64,000 nucleotides of DNA from Gymnogyps californianus (GCF_018139145.2 NC_059479.1:4898001-4962000), one strand, 5' to 3'; counted from the stretch's first letter, positions 12,051-27,721 are shown. Notes: a model not told the origin generated them from the letters alone. Made by a program: numbers and translations.

Positions 12051-15000
12051 CTGCAATACATTTTTTACAGTTCACTTAGAAGAACTGAAAAAAGTCTTAC
12101 TTTCTATCAGTTCTGTGGACTGCCTTTGCATCTTCTCCATGCTCTCTGAGGTCCTGGCTGTTGTCAAAGCTCTCTTCTTGCTATATTTTCATGCAGACAC
12201 TATTCCTGTTCCTCCTTTTTCTCCCACAAGTATTCTTTATTGAAAATAACATTTATCTCTCCCACTCCTGCGTTCCTCTGATCCAGTATGCTGCAGCCAG
12301 AATAATGCAAACAAGAAAACTTTCTCTTTGCTGCTGAGATTTATTGATTTTTTTTTAAAGTCCAGGTGTCTAGTAACACATCAGCACTTATCAACCACTA
12401 ATAAGCAACACTGTGACATTCAAAAGCTAGTTTTCCTCATATTATTATTTAATCCCTTTTCTACCAATGCAAAAAAGTCTCCAAGAGGGAGCTTTGGAAG
12501 AAGTCAGAAATTATACTGTCCTCTTGACGGTAGGAGTCAGCAGAGACTCCATTAGAGATTCTCTTGTGATGGTTTCTTCCATTTCACAAGGAAGGAAGAA
12601 ATTGAAACTCATAAAACTACCCTACAGTGCAGGGAAATAAACAGTCATATGGACACCACATTTTGAAATTATTTTTTTTTTTTACTAAAGGAAGCACGCC
12701 AAGAACTACAGTTAAATACTTTCCCAGATCACTCTTTAGTCACCTTCTACCATATAAATCAATTTATTACTGAGTCTACATAAAGTTAAAGAAGTACATG
12801 CAACTTGGGCTCAGGTGTGAGTGCAGATGGATTTTAATCCATTTCACAAATCTAGCCATAGCTATATTGGTTTCATAACTTAAAATATGACTTGGGAGAG
12901 GAACTGCTGAAAGACTACATTTACTGATTAGCTTCAGTTTCTTTAGTACAGTCCATACCATCTCTCAGGTATCTTTAGTTTACATCAGACTAATCAAGAT
13001 GCAATAGAAAGACAAAAAAGCATTTGAGACCTGCTTCTGAAACCTGCAGGCCCAGCTGAGACACAGAAATGTCTACCCTCACTAAGCAAACTATTATTCA
13101 TAACATCTGCCTATCTAGTGCAATGTGAGTTCCTGTCACTCATCACTGACATGTCTCTATACTAGGACTGATATCCTAACAGTACATTATTATCTTTCAT
13201 GAGAATATGCTAATTCCTTTTGTATAACCATGTATGCTGATATACAGTATCCTTTGACATTGACAACATGTTCTAGTGTGATATATTAATTCAAGAGGAA
13301 AAAAAATAAAAGAATATGCAAAGGCACTGGTAAAGGCACCATATATCTGGGAAAAACTGATTGAAAGCATGAAATTATTCTCCCAATAAAATTATTCTCC
13401 CAAGATGACAATAGAACTTTTACCATTGAACTCAGCAGTACCAAGATTCTACCAGATGTCCTGATTTTGGGTTACTAATTAATAGCAAGGTACAATACTA
13501 GCTATGTTATTCTGTGTCAAGTAAAATTTTTAAAGGCTTCTATTTCCCTTTAATTTCCATAGAACACTTTTCGACTTATTAGCAAAATAACTTCTCTCTA
13601 ATTCAGTTATTATGATTAAGTGTATATTATCAGATCACACTACACAGATATTTCTGCCAGTATTTTCAAGCAGCAAGTGACCATAATCATATATAGTTGA
13701 CATGCTTAATTATGACACATTGTTTTTCAGCTAAGAATGAGTAGGTGGGACTCTCACAGTATGTCTTCTCATTATTTTCTACAATAGATTACTTCTTTTT
13801 TTTTAAATATTTGACTTCTCTGCCCTTCACTGATGTCCTCAATGATTTCCTCCACCAAGCATTTTACTACTTCACCCTACCCTAATTAATTCTTAACTTT
13901 AAATTCTCCATCGACCCTAATTTAACTCTCTGTAGATAAAAAAGCTTTGGAAAAAATCCTCAGTGAGAGAGTGTTTGCCAGATAGCTTTTCTTTAAGCTT
14001 TTGCAGCTTTAAATCTGATCACACAAAATACTGAACCAAATACTGCATTGAACAGCACTATATATTGTTGTATTACAATAGCAAGGTCACTTTTCCAAGT
14101 ACTATTGGGCTCCAATAAAATCACAAAATTAGACTCTGAGTGTGGAGATGCTGGGTACTTGCAGTTTCACTTTCAGTAATGAAACTTTGCAAGTAGCTAG
14201 TCATCTGATGCACACCTCCTGGGATCAGGCACTGAGAGTCTACTGTAAATTCAGTTCTTTATTCTTTCACTTGCCAAAAGAATCCTCCTCCTACAGCATA
14301 TGTGTAAGCAGAGAACACAGAAGGAATTTGATTCCAAAACTTTAGTGAACATATTTCTAGTTTTATTTAGTTATCCTTAAGAAAAAGGAAAAAAAAGAAT
14401 CCCTCAGGTTAAGGGCCTTATGCAAGGCACTTAAGTCGAGAACAGCTGAGATAGACACAGTATGGTTAAAATTATAGCACAGACAAGAAAAAGACATCCT
14501 CCTCTTTCTTTCTCACATTATGACTTAGCTGAAAAAAGCTTTAACATCAATATTATAAAGTATTCTTCACTCTGCATTTAATATTTTTTTAACCACTGTA
14601 TTCAACGCAAACAGCTGAACTCTTGTAAAGAGCTTGACCAGGAAGAATCAATGCATTTATTTGGACTAACCTCTCAGCAGAGCTAGCTTCAAACCTGCTG
14701 GACTGCTAACAGCTGTGGTCTTCTATGTGCTGAATTCCCATCACAAAATACACATTTGAACACCAAACGCAAGGAGTGTAAGTGAACAACAGTAAACTGA
14801 CAGATCTTAAGTGATATCAGCAATTCTAGATTTATTTTGTGGTTAAATCAAAATCCCAGTAATAAGGACACTGATAGCATTTTTTGGCTCCAGCTCTATG
14901 TACCTTCAATGACCCTTAGTTCAACCTACACAATATTCACCGCTGATAGACTTACACATTATAAATCAATTTATTGATAAATGAGCAGTATTCACTAATG

Positions 15001-16116
15001 CTAAGCAAAATTTCAAGCCTTGCTCCATCTAGGCAAAGTCCGTTACTCAAAGTCTTTTAGTTTTCAAGCTATGAAGAGTCTTTAAATATTGTGCTTGATT
15101 ATTCTAGTCTGGTTTGCAATGACAAGAATCAAAAAAGCATGTTGCCAGATTGTAACTTGCCTATTAATCAGCTTAGTCTGTATCAGAAAGACCATTTTAA
15201 ATGGTTTCATGGCTTAAAGCAGACATTTAAAATTTATTAAGTTTCTTTAATGTGCATTAAGAATATTAAAGCAACAATGAGAAAAAGGGACAATCCCAGG
15301 TAGTGATAGAGACACAGGTCTGTGTTTACTGGAGACTAATTACAAAAAGCCTCCTTCTATGTTCTTACTGGCTTAAATAAAACCCAACCAAAACAAACAA
15401 TGAAACAAAAAAGGAATAGCTGCCATACCAGGGGAAGAAAAAAAGTAGTATCACTGTAACTCAACCCCAGGTAGCAGTGACACACTGCCCTTTTAAAGAG
15501 ATAAACAATAAAGCATCCACTTTTGGAACCATATAGGCTCTACTTTGGAGTTGCATGAGTCAATTATCAATGCTTTCCTCAGGGCAATACAGATATATAT
15601 AAAATTAAAACATGGTGATACCAGCAGCATAAAGAAAGCTTTCTTTACATTAAACAAGACTTTGTCTCTGAGCTGGGACGCATACAATAACAGGCTATCT
15701 AGACTAGAGGAATCAATTCATTATTGAAGATATGTGTACTATAGAAAGGATTCAATCTAGACTGCTTTCAGCAAATGTTTTGCTTTCACTGAATGTACAC
15801 CACTTGATATCCTCATTACAGTTGTAATATTATTACAATGATGTCTTTCTATTATGATTTAACCATCCTTTATAAATTTTAACACAAACAAGTACTTAGT
15901 TAAAAAAAAAAAAGGTAATTTACCATATGCCCGCAAGAAGCCACTTTTCAGAACATCTTTACTATCCTTTCTGCCACACTATAAATTATACACATTTACT
16001 ATAATCCTGCTTGCTTTACAATCTCTGTCATTCCTGAATATAACCTGTTGTACAAAACCAGGCAGCTGAAATTGGAGATAGCTTTTGAATGGTATTTTAA
16101 GGACCTCAGAATCAAT

Positions 16117-16140
16117 AAAAAAACAAAACAAAACAAAACC
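16117..16140. repeat. AAAAC short tandem repeat
   Basis: Several AAAAC units in a row; simple repeat. Confidence 0.8.
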
Positions 16141-18769
16141 AAACAGAACCAACCAGCTATTAAGTCTACATAACTTAACCTATACCCAAAGTTAGAGTTC
16201 AACCCACACCTAAGGGAAAGACAGAAATGTTTTGCTCCCAGTTTGTTCACTGGGCACTGTCACATCTTGTAAAATATCTGATTCTTTCAGAAATGACATT
16301 TTCATGCCATAAAATCTAATTCATCAGCACTTTCAATTGCTATTTTTAGAGATAACATCCAAGACTAATGAATGCAATCCAAGACTAACTAATGAAGAAG
16401 TTAATATGACCAAGAAGTTAATATGAAGTTAAATCAAGCTGTCTTGTCTAAGTCATTCTTTTCTTGACAATAATGCACAATACCAGCAATATTCCTCATA
16501 TGAAAGTTTATAACCCTTATCTTTGCCTGAAATGTACTTTCACTTAAAACAATATTTACCATTGACTTACAAACAAAGAGTTCTCCTGTGAAGGGTAGTG
16601 TGTATTTCTGTGTGGTTATCCTGAACCATCAGATCTGTGTGTTTATGTACCATTGTGCAGCTGATACAACCAACATCAGATCACTCACATTTGCTGTGAC
16701 TTTAGAGTCAATCTTTTAATTCTTTTGGAGGAGAACACCAGGCTGAACAAAGAAAAATACTATTCTGGGCTCATTTCAGTCTTTCACCTTTCATAGTTTT
16801 GTCCTCACATTTTCTGTGAGATTTCACCTTTTCTCACATTCCACCAGAAACTTTCGTTACACATTTTTTATTTTTTATCCTCAAATGACTTCAAAAAACC
16901 TGAATACAAATACTCTTTTACTACAAGCCCCTTCTCTGCAATAAAAACAAAAAGTGAAGTAGCTCTGCCTCATTTACCTCCATATGGCTCAAGTGTCTTT
17001 AATGCTTTCTTTACCATTTATCTTGCAAGTCCTGCTGACTGCATGTGTAAGGAGTGTTAGTGTTTTTGTACACCTTCCCATAAAGATTCCTTACACAGAC
17101 TGCAAAACATTTAACAGAAGCTGTTAAGCTTTTGATGTGTCAGATTTTAAGGAAAAGCATTTTCAATACTCTGAAAAATTAAATGAATAGCAAACAATAC
17201 ATTTCCCATGGATTATCTTCTAATGCATCTTGCACCAGTGTTTTCTACCCTCCTATGGCTTAACAAGCCATCCCTCTGAAATTGCCTTAAACTTGCATAA
17301 AAGAATTACAAGTATAAGCAGATAAACTCTTCAATGAACTTAATTTGGCTAAATTTAAGCACATTGACTTTGTTTAGTAAAGAATCAGTCAACATAATTA
17401 TACTATGGAGTCAGGAAATAATGAATAAACTGATCCTTGTGGAATTTTTTTCCCCCTAAATATTTCTAGGACATTTCAAGTACATGAATATTCATAAGAG
17501 CATTGAAAGCGAACCTTACAATCTGAAAGCACTGATCATTTCAGTAAGGTAAACAAAATGCAGAGGGTTTTTTTTTGGTCTGACATTGGGAATTTTCTCA
17601 TCCATTATCATCGCACAAAATAGACATCCTGTTGAATTCCATTAACTAATTCAGTGGCAAAAGATATTTATTTGCTCAATAGGCATGTCACTTTTCGGGG
17701 TGTAGTCATCTTTTCAGATGTAGATGCATGCAAGATCACCAACTTCACAGAGGACTATATCTCACACAGACCCACAAAGCAAATAGCATCAGCAGTGAGC
17801 CACCAATAGTACTCTTCCACTTCCTTCATTGTCAAGTTTGTTCAAGCATGTTATATCTGCATGATCTCTTCTCCATTTCAGCTATCCAAAACAAATGGTT
17901 AAAATGAAAAGCAGGCTTTCACCTCACTTAAAAATGCATACAGAACTAGAAGGGGCATCCCAGTGCCTCAGCTGGAGTCCTGAAGAGCAATTTCCATATG
18001 GAAATACAAGATACTGATGTTAGTGAAGCTCAAAATCCAAGTCTGTATTCCTTAGCTATTTAATAATTTCTCATAGACTTCATTAGAAACAGGATTGGGG
18101 AAAAAAAGGACTATTGAAATGTGACACACAAAACTGTTCTTAGAAGTACTAATCACACATCCGTAACAGGATATATGAAAATGATTTGGTAGGATGTCAG
18201 AAAAAAGAACATCACGGCTAACTTCCTGTTGACCTAGAATATGTTATTTTCCAACAGAAAACAGTATGAGCCGTAATTTTAAGTCAAGTTGACAGATCTA
18301 AGTCCAAATCATCACAAACTTAGAAAACAAGTATTTAAGGGTTCCATTAAATAGCCTCAAGAGCTCTTACGCACCTTCTTCCCTTTCCCACTCAGCAAAT
18401 ACACTAAGGGAAAATGCTCATAAAAAAGCCTTCAATCTGCACATTCTACTGGTAAAAGAAAAAAGTCATAAGGATAAAAGTGTCAAAACTAGCCTGAGGT
18501 CTGGCAGCTGACAATAACAACCTGTAGTGAAGTCAGTTGGGAAGCACTCCAGAATCATTCTGGGAGAGTACGCTCATTTTAAAATGGGAATTCACCCTAA
18601 CTTTAGCCATCTAGCTAGTCATACCAGTAGCTGGAAATATTTATTGCACAACAAAAAATAAACAAGCTTTTACTTAAATCAACATAAATCATTGAGAACA
18701 GTAAAGCTACCATTCATGCACGTGATCTCACTATCAGATGTACGATTTTTCTGATGAAATGGGGCTTAC

Positions 18770-18830
18770 CTTCCTAATGACTCATCAGGTGCTCCACGGT
18801 TCTGGCTTATCTCAAATTCCACCCTTGGGA
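18770..18830 (-). other. candidate internal coding exon, 61 bp
   Basis: Minus-strand acceptor TTGCAACCAG, an open frame including PRVEFEISQNRGAPDESLG, and a strong GGAAG|GTAAGC donor at 18,768-18,769. The donor is one of the best in the window and the peptide looks protein-like. The acceptor is mediocre and the family is unknown. Confidence 0.2.
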
Positions 18831-21800
18831 CTGGTTGCAAAAGCATCTAATAGATTCTAATAAAGTCAACCTTCTTTGGTGTTACAGCTCTTCCCTTCTA
18901 AAGGTCAGCACCTTTGCAGCATGCTTGTTATGATAGTAAGTTGTTAGCATTGCTATTCATAAATAAACCAATCTCTTTCACACAGCTGTGTAAACCACCA
19001 CAAATAAAACAATAAACAGATGGTAGTGTGCAGTCTAAATGTTTTGGTTCAGCTATTATACATGTAGCTATCTCCATTCTACATCCCTAGCTTCAGATGT
19101 CCCATAAAATTAAAAGGGATTATTTCTAATTTAAAAAATACTGTGTCTGCAACTGCCCATAGTCTAGAAAGTTGAAGTGCAGTGCCCACATGCTCCCTGC
19201 ACAACTGCTCATTCATCCCACGAGAAGAAAGTTCCCATGCCTTTGGTTGTTTACCCTCTTAAGAGGCAGGAAGGAGTAGTTTACATCGACATTCTGCAAG
19301 ATTTATCTTATTTTATCTCTTTTTAACACCATGTTACTATACCTGTAAGAGAAAAGAAAGGCCCCCAAACACCAGGAGAAAATATGGGAAACACAAGTAC
19401 TGCTCTCTACCTGGCAGTAAAGCCAAAGCAAAGGAAACCAAACCTGTATATCTTTTGCTTCATCTCTTAAGATAACATGTACGGATGTTGCCTTCTCTTC
19501 CTTGCTAATTCCCATATCCATGCAAAATCAACCAATCCAAACATGATTCAGCTAAATACAACAGAGAAACTGTACTCTCTCTCTCTTCTTCCTTTCCTTT
19601 CCGTGTAATGGAGACAGCTCTGTAGCAGAATAATTAACCATGTGTTAACCAGCTCCCATTACACTCCAGAATGCGAAATACGATTATTCACTCTAGAAAT
19701 ATAGAACTGTGCAAAGTTGACATGGAACACATACTTGAACTGGTAGCCTTTTTGTATGTAAAACATCCGAAGGGAACTTAGTGCCTTAGGAATAAGGTTC
19801 TGAAACAAGTGGGAGACAGCAACCTTAGAGTTCTCTAAGGAGCTCACCTTACTTCTTTGCAATAGCAGACACACCCTTCTAAATGAATGGACATAAAACT
19901 CAAGATCCACTCAAGATACTAAGTCTTCAGAGCCTTGCCATCTTCTTGCTGTGTTTTTCTAGTTTTATTATTTTTATTATTGTTTTTAGAAAGAAGTAAG
20001 GATGTAAGTAGGGGTGAGGGAGCCATTGTAATAAGAGCACATTAGTTTCAGATTACAAAGCTTGCCCATGATGATATAAGAGAAAACTCCATTTCAGCCA
20101 GATTTCTTTATGCTAACACAAAGCCCCCAAGACAAAGAGACTTAAGTATACACAATTAGAGAAAGAATATGATGCTATTATCCTAATTTGAAAATGAAGC
20201 TGTCAATAAAAAGGAAAAACAAATGGAATAAAATCAGAGTAAGAAACAATAAATGAGCTCTGCATCTATATTTTCATCTGCTCTCCTCTATGGTAAGAAG
20301 GGTGAGAATTTATTTTATTGCAGCTAGAAGACTTGGATAAAAGTGTTACACTTTATCACATTCTCCTTCTCTAACTAAGATATCCATTCTATTGTTGTAA
20401 ATAACTCATTTTTCTCAGGTCTCCCCCTTCTACAAATTCCTTACCCTGTAAGCTCCTAACAGCTACAGATATAAATGGACATACAGGACTTTCTACCTGG
20501 ATATGGATGACCAAGTCTTCACTGTGTTCTATGTCAACCTACTATGGGCAGCTTTTAGTTACGCATTACTTTACATAAAGTGAATCTACATAAAAGAGAA
20601 CAGTGATAAGAGACATAAAACAAAAATGCAGCAATGGAGAATGTGAATTACAGATCTCTGTTCTCCCAGGTGCCACCTTATTGGCTTACTATTTTGTATT
20701 CAACAGCTTACCCATTAACCCCCTGAGAATAGAGTGTAATAAGGAATTAGCTTTGTGTTTGCCACCAATTACTGCAAGCTGGGAGCAGAAGCCAGTCAGC
20801 AAAATCTGTGGGTTTTTTGAAAGGACAAAGCAAAACTGCAATGGTCTTCTGCCTTCCTGAGATTAGCTGAATCAATTCAGCTATCTAAGACCTTTCACCA
20901 AGGTTATCTTAAAAAAAAACAAACAAACCAACAATATTGGCTCATACTGGATTTACAGCAGTTTGTCTGCAAAACCGAAGTTAAGTTTACATCAGGTTTT
21001 TGTGAGGAGGTATTTAGCATGCCTACTGGTCACCTGCACCATGCGTATGCATCAATATTGGGGAAGCTTGCCACAAGCAGACAATTAAAAACATAGCAAA
21101 CTTGCAGGATCAGCTTACTGTCATCTTAACGTTTGAGAGAGATCTGGGTTTGTGCCTGGTCAGCGCTTTGCTAATTAACTGTATTCTGACTATTCTGCAG
21201 AAATGATATTTTAGCTTGTAAAGTATCAGATGAATATTATGGTCAAATAAACTTACACTGCAAAATTGTAAAGTCACTGTCAGTCTGCTGCATCTTACCC
21301 TTAAAGTGCTCAGAAAAGGCCAAAAAGTTGATTATATCAATATTATGCACATTCTCAATCTGAAGCATTTGCACATGTACTGGAGTTCACATGTATTTCA
21401 GTATTTGAACATCCAATGTAGTCTCAAATCAAGAATATTAAAATACAGCTGCCTATGAAGATACCTTTAATGAATATCTAAGGACTAAGATGGGATCAAT
21501 CCAACTTTCTCCAGGTTTCTCTAAAAAACTTCTAGTCTCTTTACTTAAAAAGGAAGATGCCTTGTGCTTATAAGTCCATGTAATTTGCAAGCTAAAAAGC
21601 AATATTCATTGGACCAGTGCTTGAAGCACGCCCTTCAGGACGTTTCTTACTAAAGCCTGATGGGTTTTGCTTCTTATTCTAGTTTATTGACTCAGAACAG
21701 AGGTCAATAGATGAGGTATGGCTATTTTTCTCCTTTATCTGATACAGTCTCTTGACATACTGTAGTCTAATTGTAAAATAATTCTTTGTCACATTGAGAG

Positions 21801-24800
21801 TGTCTACTGGATTTGTCTATTAGGGTTTTGTGCTAAAAGTTTAGAATAGAAAAGGTGAAAAGAAAATTTCCCATGTTTTAAAGACAGCCAAAACAATCTT
21901 TGTGGCAAGCTTGTGCATTCACTAAAAGCAAAAACAAAACCCTGACACAACATAGGGGCTGGAAGCTGAAAGGTAAATTATGCTTGCTGTGTTTTTCTGA
22001 ATTGAATCATGCCTGTATGATCAGCAGCATTCAGACTCCCGGCAGGGAGGTCTCCAAAAGAGAGGGAAAACTAGGCAGGTGGCTTTAAAGAAAGCACAGA
22101 GAAACGTACTAAATAAAAATTCCGGTTGAGAAGTGAAATTGGTTAAATTGCCTACAGCACGTCTGTGGAGGAAAAGGGTCTACACAGATTTCCCTACTTT
22201 GAGGGGTGGAGAGAAAAGCATTGCAGAGCATGAAAAGCACATGCATGTATGGAAGACTTCATTATAGACGATTTCTTTATAGATACTCTGTTTTGGAAAC
22301 GGACAGAACGAGGGACACATTAAAGAAACCAGTGAGACAGAGTGAAGGGGTGTATTTGAAGGAATCAGTCAGCAAAAGATTTGGCTGATAGCCATGAACA
22401 CAAGAAGAATAAACTGCATGGGGGCAGCAGATACAGCATCGTCTTGTCCTGAAAGCAAGGATTCAGAAATAGTCATAGGCCTTCACTGGCATAACACAGC
22501 TTTAAGATGCCCCCATCAGAGAGTTTACCCAAAAGACAGGAGTCATTCCTGCTTCACCATTACTAGTCAGCAGGAGCTTCAAAATATTCAAGATTGGATT
22601 AATTATGAATTTTTAAAAGGCAGTTCATAATTTGGGGGTGGGAGGAATAAGCAGAGTTCAAAAATAGCTACAGAAGAAAAAAGAACAGCTGCCCTTTACA
22701 ATTACTCAAAAAAAAAAAAGGAAATGCATTCTGAAACACAGCTGTTTATCTGTGAATTAAACTCAGCATTCACTCAGACACTTATCTCAGATTGCTAGTC
22801 CAGGCTTTAACATGTCTCCATCTGAGAGTATTTGTTCCTATCAAAATAGATGGAACCAAGGAGCCCAAATTGCTTAAGCAGCTTGGAAGGTCTCAGTCTA
22901 ACTGTCTTTTGAACAGGCAAACTCTTCCTTCCTCAGTAGCATAATATAGCCTTCCTTTTTCACAGAACTGTGGTTTGTTTCCCTCAGATATCAAGACAAT
23001 TTTTCAAATACTAGAATTTTAAAACTCTATCTTCTGGGCACCACAAAAATGTCGATCTTGGGGTAAGGCATAAACTGACCAATTTGTCTCTAGGCAATTC
23101 AACAGTACAGAAAGGGTATAATAAATGCCTAGAACACAGTACATAAGACAAAATATAGTTACAAGCAGACCACTGAACTTCTCAGATTTGCTTTTTCTTC
23201 TGCCAAATTTCATTACAGATCATGTAGTAAAGATAATGCTTAAACATGTATTGGAAATCATATACTAATTTAATCTATGACACTCACAAAGGGTCGATCT
23301 CTTCAGAATGGAGACACTACTGTAGAGACAAGAAAAGCTTTAGGCTAGACCTGCAATTCCGGTGTAACCAGATGTATCCAGTTTCATTTTAAAAAGACGC
23401 AGAACCCTAACTTGTGTAGTTCACTGACATACCTTTCTTTATTAGCCTGACTTCTTCTGTACTCTTTTCTTATCTTTGGCCTGTAATATATTACATCATC
23501 ACACTAAATATTTTAAAAATGCCTCTCAACAGATCACTCTGCAAAAACAAGCTTACGTGCTATACAGTAAGAATACAAAATTTGTATTCCTTAGCCACAG
23601 AGCTTTCACCTACCAAGAGACAAAGACAGAAAAAAAACCCCGATTCTACTCTTCTATACAGATATTACTGTTTGCAACTGACAAGAGAAAAGTGGTCATA
23701 AAGCCTGTTAAGTAACAAGTAACTATGGCTTTGGCTTTTCTGTTTCATTTCTCAGGAGACTCAGGAAGTTATAGTTCTGTACCTAGCTAAAGATAAGGGT
23801 TTTCTTTGTGGAATGAAAGAAAGAAAAAGATAGAGCCTAAAATCCCTAATTATTTGCTCAGATCATCCAGATAGGTAAGAAAACCAATTACATATCATCA
23901 GTGAAATACTGGGAAGCCCGCAAAGCTAAACAGACTGCAGGAATTAACTATAGTTGAGATACTCATAACAAATAGTATTTGATAGGATGAAACTTGCCCA
24001 CATATAATATTACATGATTCTGAACACTGAAGAACTAACTAAAATTCTGTTGTGTTTGTGGACAACTCTTAAAATGAAGGAAACAAAGCTATTTTTCCAG
24101 AATGTAAGTTATTGGACACTATCCAATCAATGCCACTGAGCAATAAAGTTGGCCTTCAAAGAATTACTTTTTCTTCCTTAGCGCATACCACAATACTGAG
24201 AATCACTTATAACCTGTTTATACGCCTCTCCGTTTTGGTGACGAAAGAAAAGCATGAATAAAACCTTAAGAATGAATCACAACTAGGTTTGAATGCAAAG
24301 ATGTCACCTTTTACAGAAAACATGCTTACTTTTAAAATCAGTTCCTTTGAGGCAAGATAATAGGTTTCTAATGACCTAATTAATTTTACACTAAGTGTAT
24401 TTTGCAAATGTACAAAGTTAGACAGCAAATTGCTGTCTCTGCTTTGGTAAGAAATGGTTGTCTCCAAACAGATCTCTAAAACTAATGTACAGTAATTCAT
24501 GCCGACAGTTTATTCTAATTACAGCTGAACATAATGGTTCAGCTGAGATACCAAATTTCACTGCAAATAACACTTTGCTAGATGGTAAATAAAATAAAAT
24601 GAAAACAAATTATAAATCCAAGTTATTTTAGCTGAAACCTTGTTTTTTCTAAGCACATAATGCTACTGAAAGGTATAATGTAGCAGATAACATTGTCCAG
24701 TGCTGATTCAGAAAATTAGAAGATTTTTTTTTAAGTAAAACTAACAGATATATGTTTATTCGTATTAACACAGACCACATAATACTGATACTTTCTTTTC

Positions 24801-27685
24801 TTCCCAACTGTACCAGGATTCTCTGAAATTGCAACAGGAAAAATTATCATCAACTGAGAAAAACTGAGGTATGTATTCTTCTCTTTCTCTTTGAATACCT
24901 AGATTCTAATCTGTCAAGATAGACTTCAGAAAGTAGGTTAATTCCTGGTTCAATTAAAAGACAGAACCATGGTAAGTTGTCTTTATTCATAACTATATAT
25001 CATAAGGTCCTCTTACCTATGTTTTAGAAATTTACCAGCACATCCTAGCAACACACAAATGTGAATGTAGCACAAGCAAGAAACATAGTGCCTCAGACAA
25101 GGTTTTTTTGTAAGCTATAACCTAATGTAGGAGTTTACAAGCAGGTGATATGTAAAAATTACCTAAGTAATTATAGCTTTAGGGCAAACAGCAGAGCTAA
25201 ATGTTAAACAGATTTTATAACTTTTTTTTTCAATGCCTTGGCAGCCTTCTGCCCCATTAGAAATAGGTTTTGGAAAACACATAACAATAAGTATAAAGTG
25301 TATATATAACAAAGATGTGATGCACACTAAGAAAGGCAAAAAGTACAGTTTACATGTTAAAAGCTTTTATGGAAATAAACAAATTTCCTACAGGAACATG
25401 TTCATATATAAGGAAAAGCAAACAGCTGAACTGGGTTTTCTTTGTGCACTTTTAGGGAGAGTCAACAATCAACATCTGTATTTGAGATTTTTAAAGTTTT
25501 ACAGGATTCAAAATACAAAGACTTTGAAATCAGCATTTAAACTTAGAGATAATCTTAAGTGTTTATGTTAGGAGATTTTTAAGGCAAGAAGTATTTGATT
25601 TTACGTAACACCACACACCTCCTACTCTTGTCAATCTGAACCTGGACAACTTTAAAGTATATAATTGCACATATACCAGCCATAAGCTCCAAACACAAAC
25701 TCCAAACTGAACATGAAAGCTCAGGAATGCAATTTGTCAGTATAGTCCAGTTGATAGCATGGATATGAGACAGGTCTAAGAGGTTTGGCAACCATAAGCC
25801 AACAGTTTTGTCCAAACAGTACATGTGTGCATTAGAAAAATCAGTTTTCTGGATACAATACATGTGGCTAACAAACGCAAGCAGCAGAATGGCACCTTCT
25901 TGCCTTCACCTACCACATTAGTAAATAATGGAGCCCTGCTTGGAGATCCTGAGAGAGACCTCTGGCAAGCACAGCTACGTGGGACAGGAGCGACCCTTTC
26001 AACAAAGGAACTAGGACCTCTAAAGGTAAAAACTCTTAAGCGATGTCAAAAGGCAAACTAATAAGGCCATGCAAAAAAAGGGAAAATAAAAACCAATAAA
26101 ATAAAAATTAATGTAAAAGTATAATTAACACCCACCCCCCCCCAAACAATGCAGAAAATGCAGGTGTTAGGATCAGTATCCAAAGCAACATGGGTTGTTT
26201 CTGCAGAAAGAAGAATAGGAACAGCACCAACATTAAAACAGAATCCACATTCATTTAACAGTGAACAAAATCACAAATTCTCTACATTAGAAGACCCCTC
26301 CTTTTTCATACTGGCGTCCTGCAAAAAGATTATTCATTATAACAAGGCAGAAAAAATCTGTAGGATAATAGGAATGAGGCATGTACTTAATCCACTAAGA
26401 TTCCATTAAGAAGTGAGCCAATGTTCAGCCAACTAATTACCCATTCATTAAAACAGAACCATAAATGACATTTCCAACATATTACAAAACCCCTCTGTAG
26501 TAATATTTTCCCATCTACATCTACTCTGACATTTATATTCTATGTCTCTTTCATAATTATTTCAAATAATTCCTCTGACATATTGAGGGGAAAATAGCTT
26601 AAAAAGAGATTACTTATCACCTACCAGTTGCTCACAAAGAAAGGAGCAGGACAGAGTAATTATGTTGGTGTATTAACATAGAACTGACGTGCCTGTAGTC
26701 CCTAATAATCACTACTGTGGTTCAACCTTTCCATGGTGAAAATTTTCCAGTGCTTGAAATTATTTGCACATGCATATACTCAGGATACATCCTCCCCAAA
26801 ATGAGCACACATAAAACTAACTCATTTGATTCACAGAAAGCAATACAGCACCCCAAAGCTGGCATTAAAAAAAAAAAAATAATCCAAAGCTGGAATTTTC
26901 ATGTCCCACTTAGTTCTGCTATTGCTAGTGCAACAGCTGCTGCTGGATAAAACAGAAAAGGAAAGTGTAGAGAGGGTTGCACAGACATCTCCTTAGACAA
27001 AGAATAAACATGGTTTCAACCAAAAGAGAACTTGATACTCAGTACAAATTGCTATTTGTTGCATGTTCACTCAGGCATTCCCTGCACCTCTTTGGTAATT
27101 AACAAAGTCACAAAAGCTGACAGTTTGCAGGAAATAGTACAATCTCTGGGTTATTTAGACCAATACAGATCTGCAATTTGCTACAAGTGGCTTCTTTCAG
27201 CGCATCTTCCTATCAGTTTTTTTATATAAAGATTATTCCTTTGCTATAACACCACCACATGTTATTAATTTCTGCTTCCAAAAAAAAAAAATTTTCTCCT
27301 TCACACATTGGTCCATGTTCTGGTTTCCAGACCGCACATTCTTTGAGCAGTCTCTTCCATCCTTGCATTCTTGTTCTTACAGTTCCTGTCCCTACCCCTC
27401 TCCCATTATACACTATTTTGACCTAACTTCTTCTAATAATATTGATATTTAAAATCCATCAAAGTTTTTGCTGATCACAGATTTGGTTCCTATACTTCAA
27501 GAAAACTTACTCAAAGCCAGCAATGCATTATAGCGCATACCTGATGAGATAATGACATCTGAAATATAAAATAGATAAAATAGCCCCAGTGCAGATTGGC
27601 AACCCTGCAAATGTTCTCAGTACCATAAAGATAAAAAAGGTGGGATGCCACTATTTTATCATGTGCTGTTTAGGGATAAATGAAG

Positions 27686-27721
27686 CTACATCTCATACTG
27701 AACCTACATCTCATACTGCAT
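27686..27721. repeat. tandem duplication, 18-bp unit
   Basis: Two adjacent 18-bp units beginning CTACATCTCATACTG, differing only at their last three bases, followed by the start of a third (CTAC). A typical slippage duplication. Confidence 0.85.

Noticed and set aside
20160..20215. MIR-like words (TATTATCCTAATTTG, AAATGAAGCTG)
   Set aside because: Only about 30 bases resemble MIR and the rest of the core does not follow.
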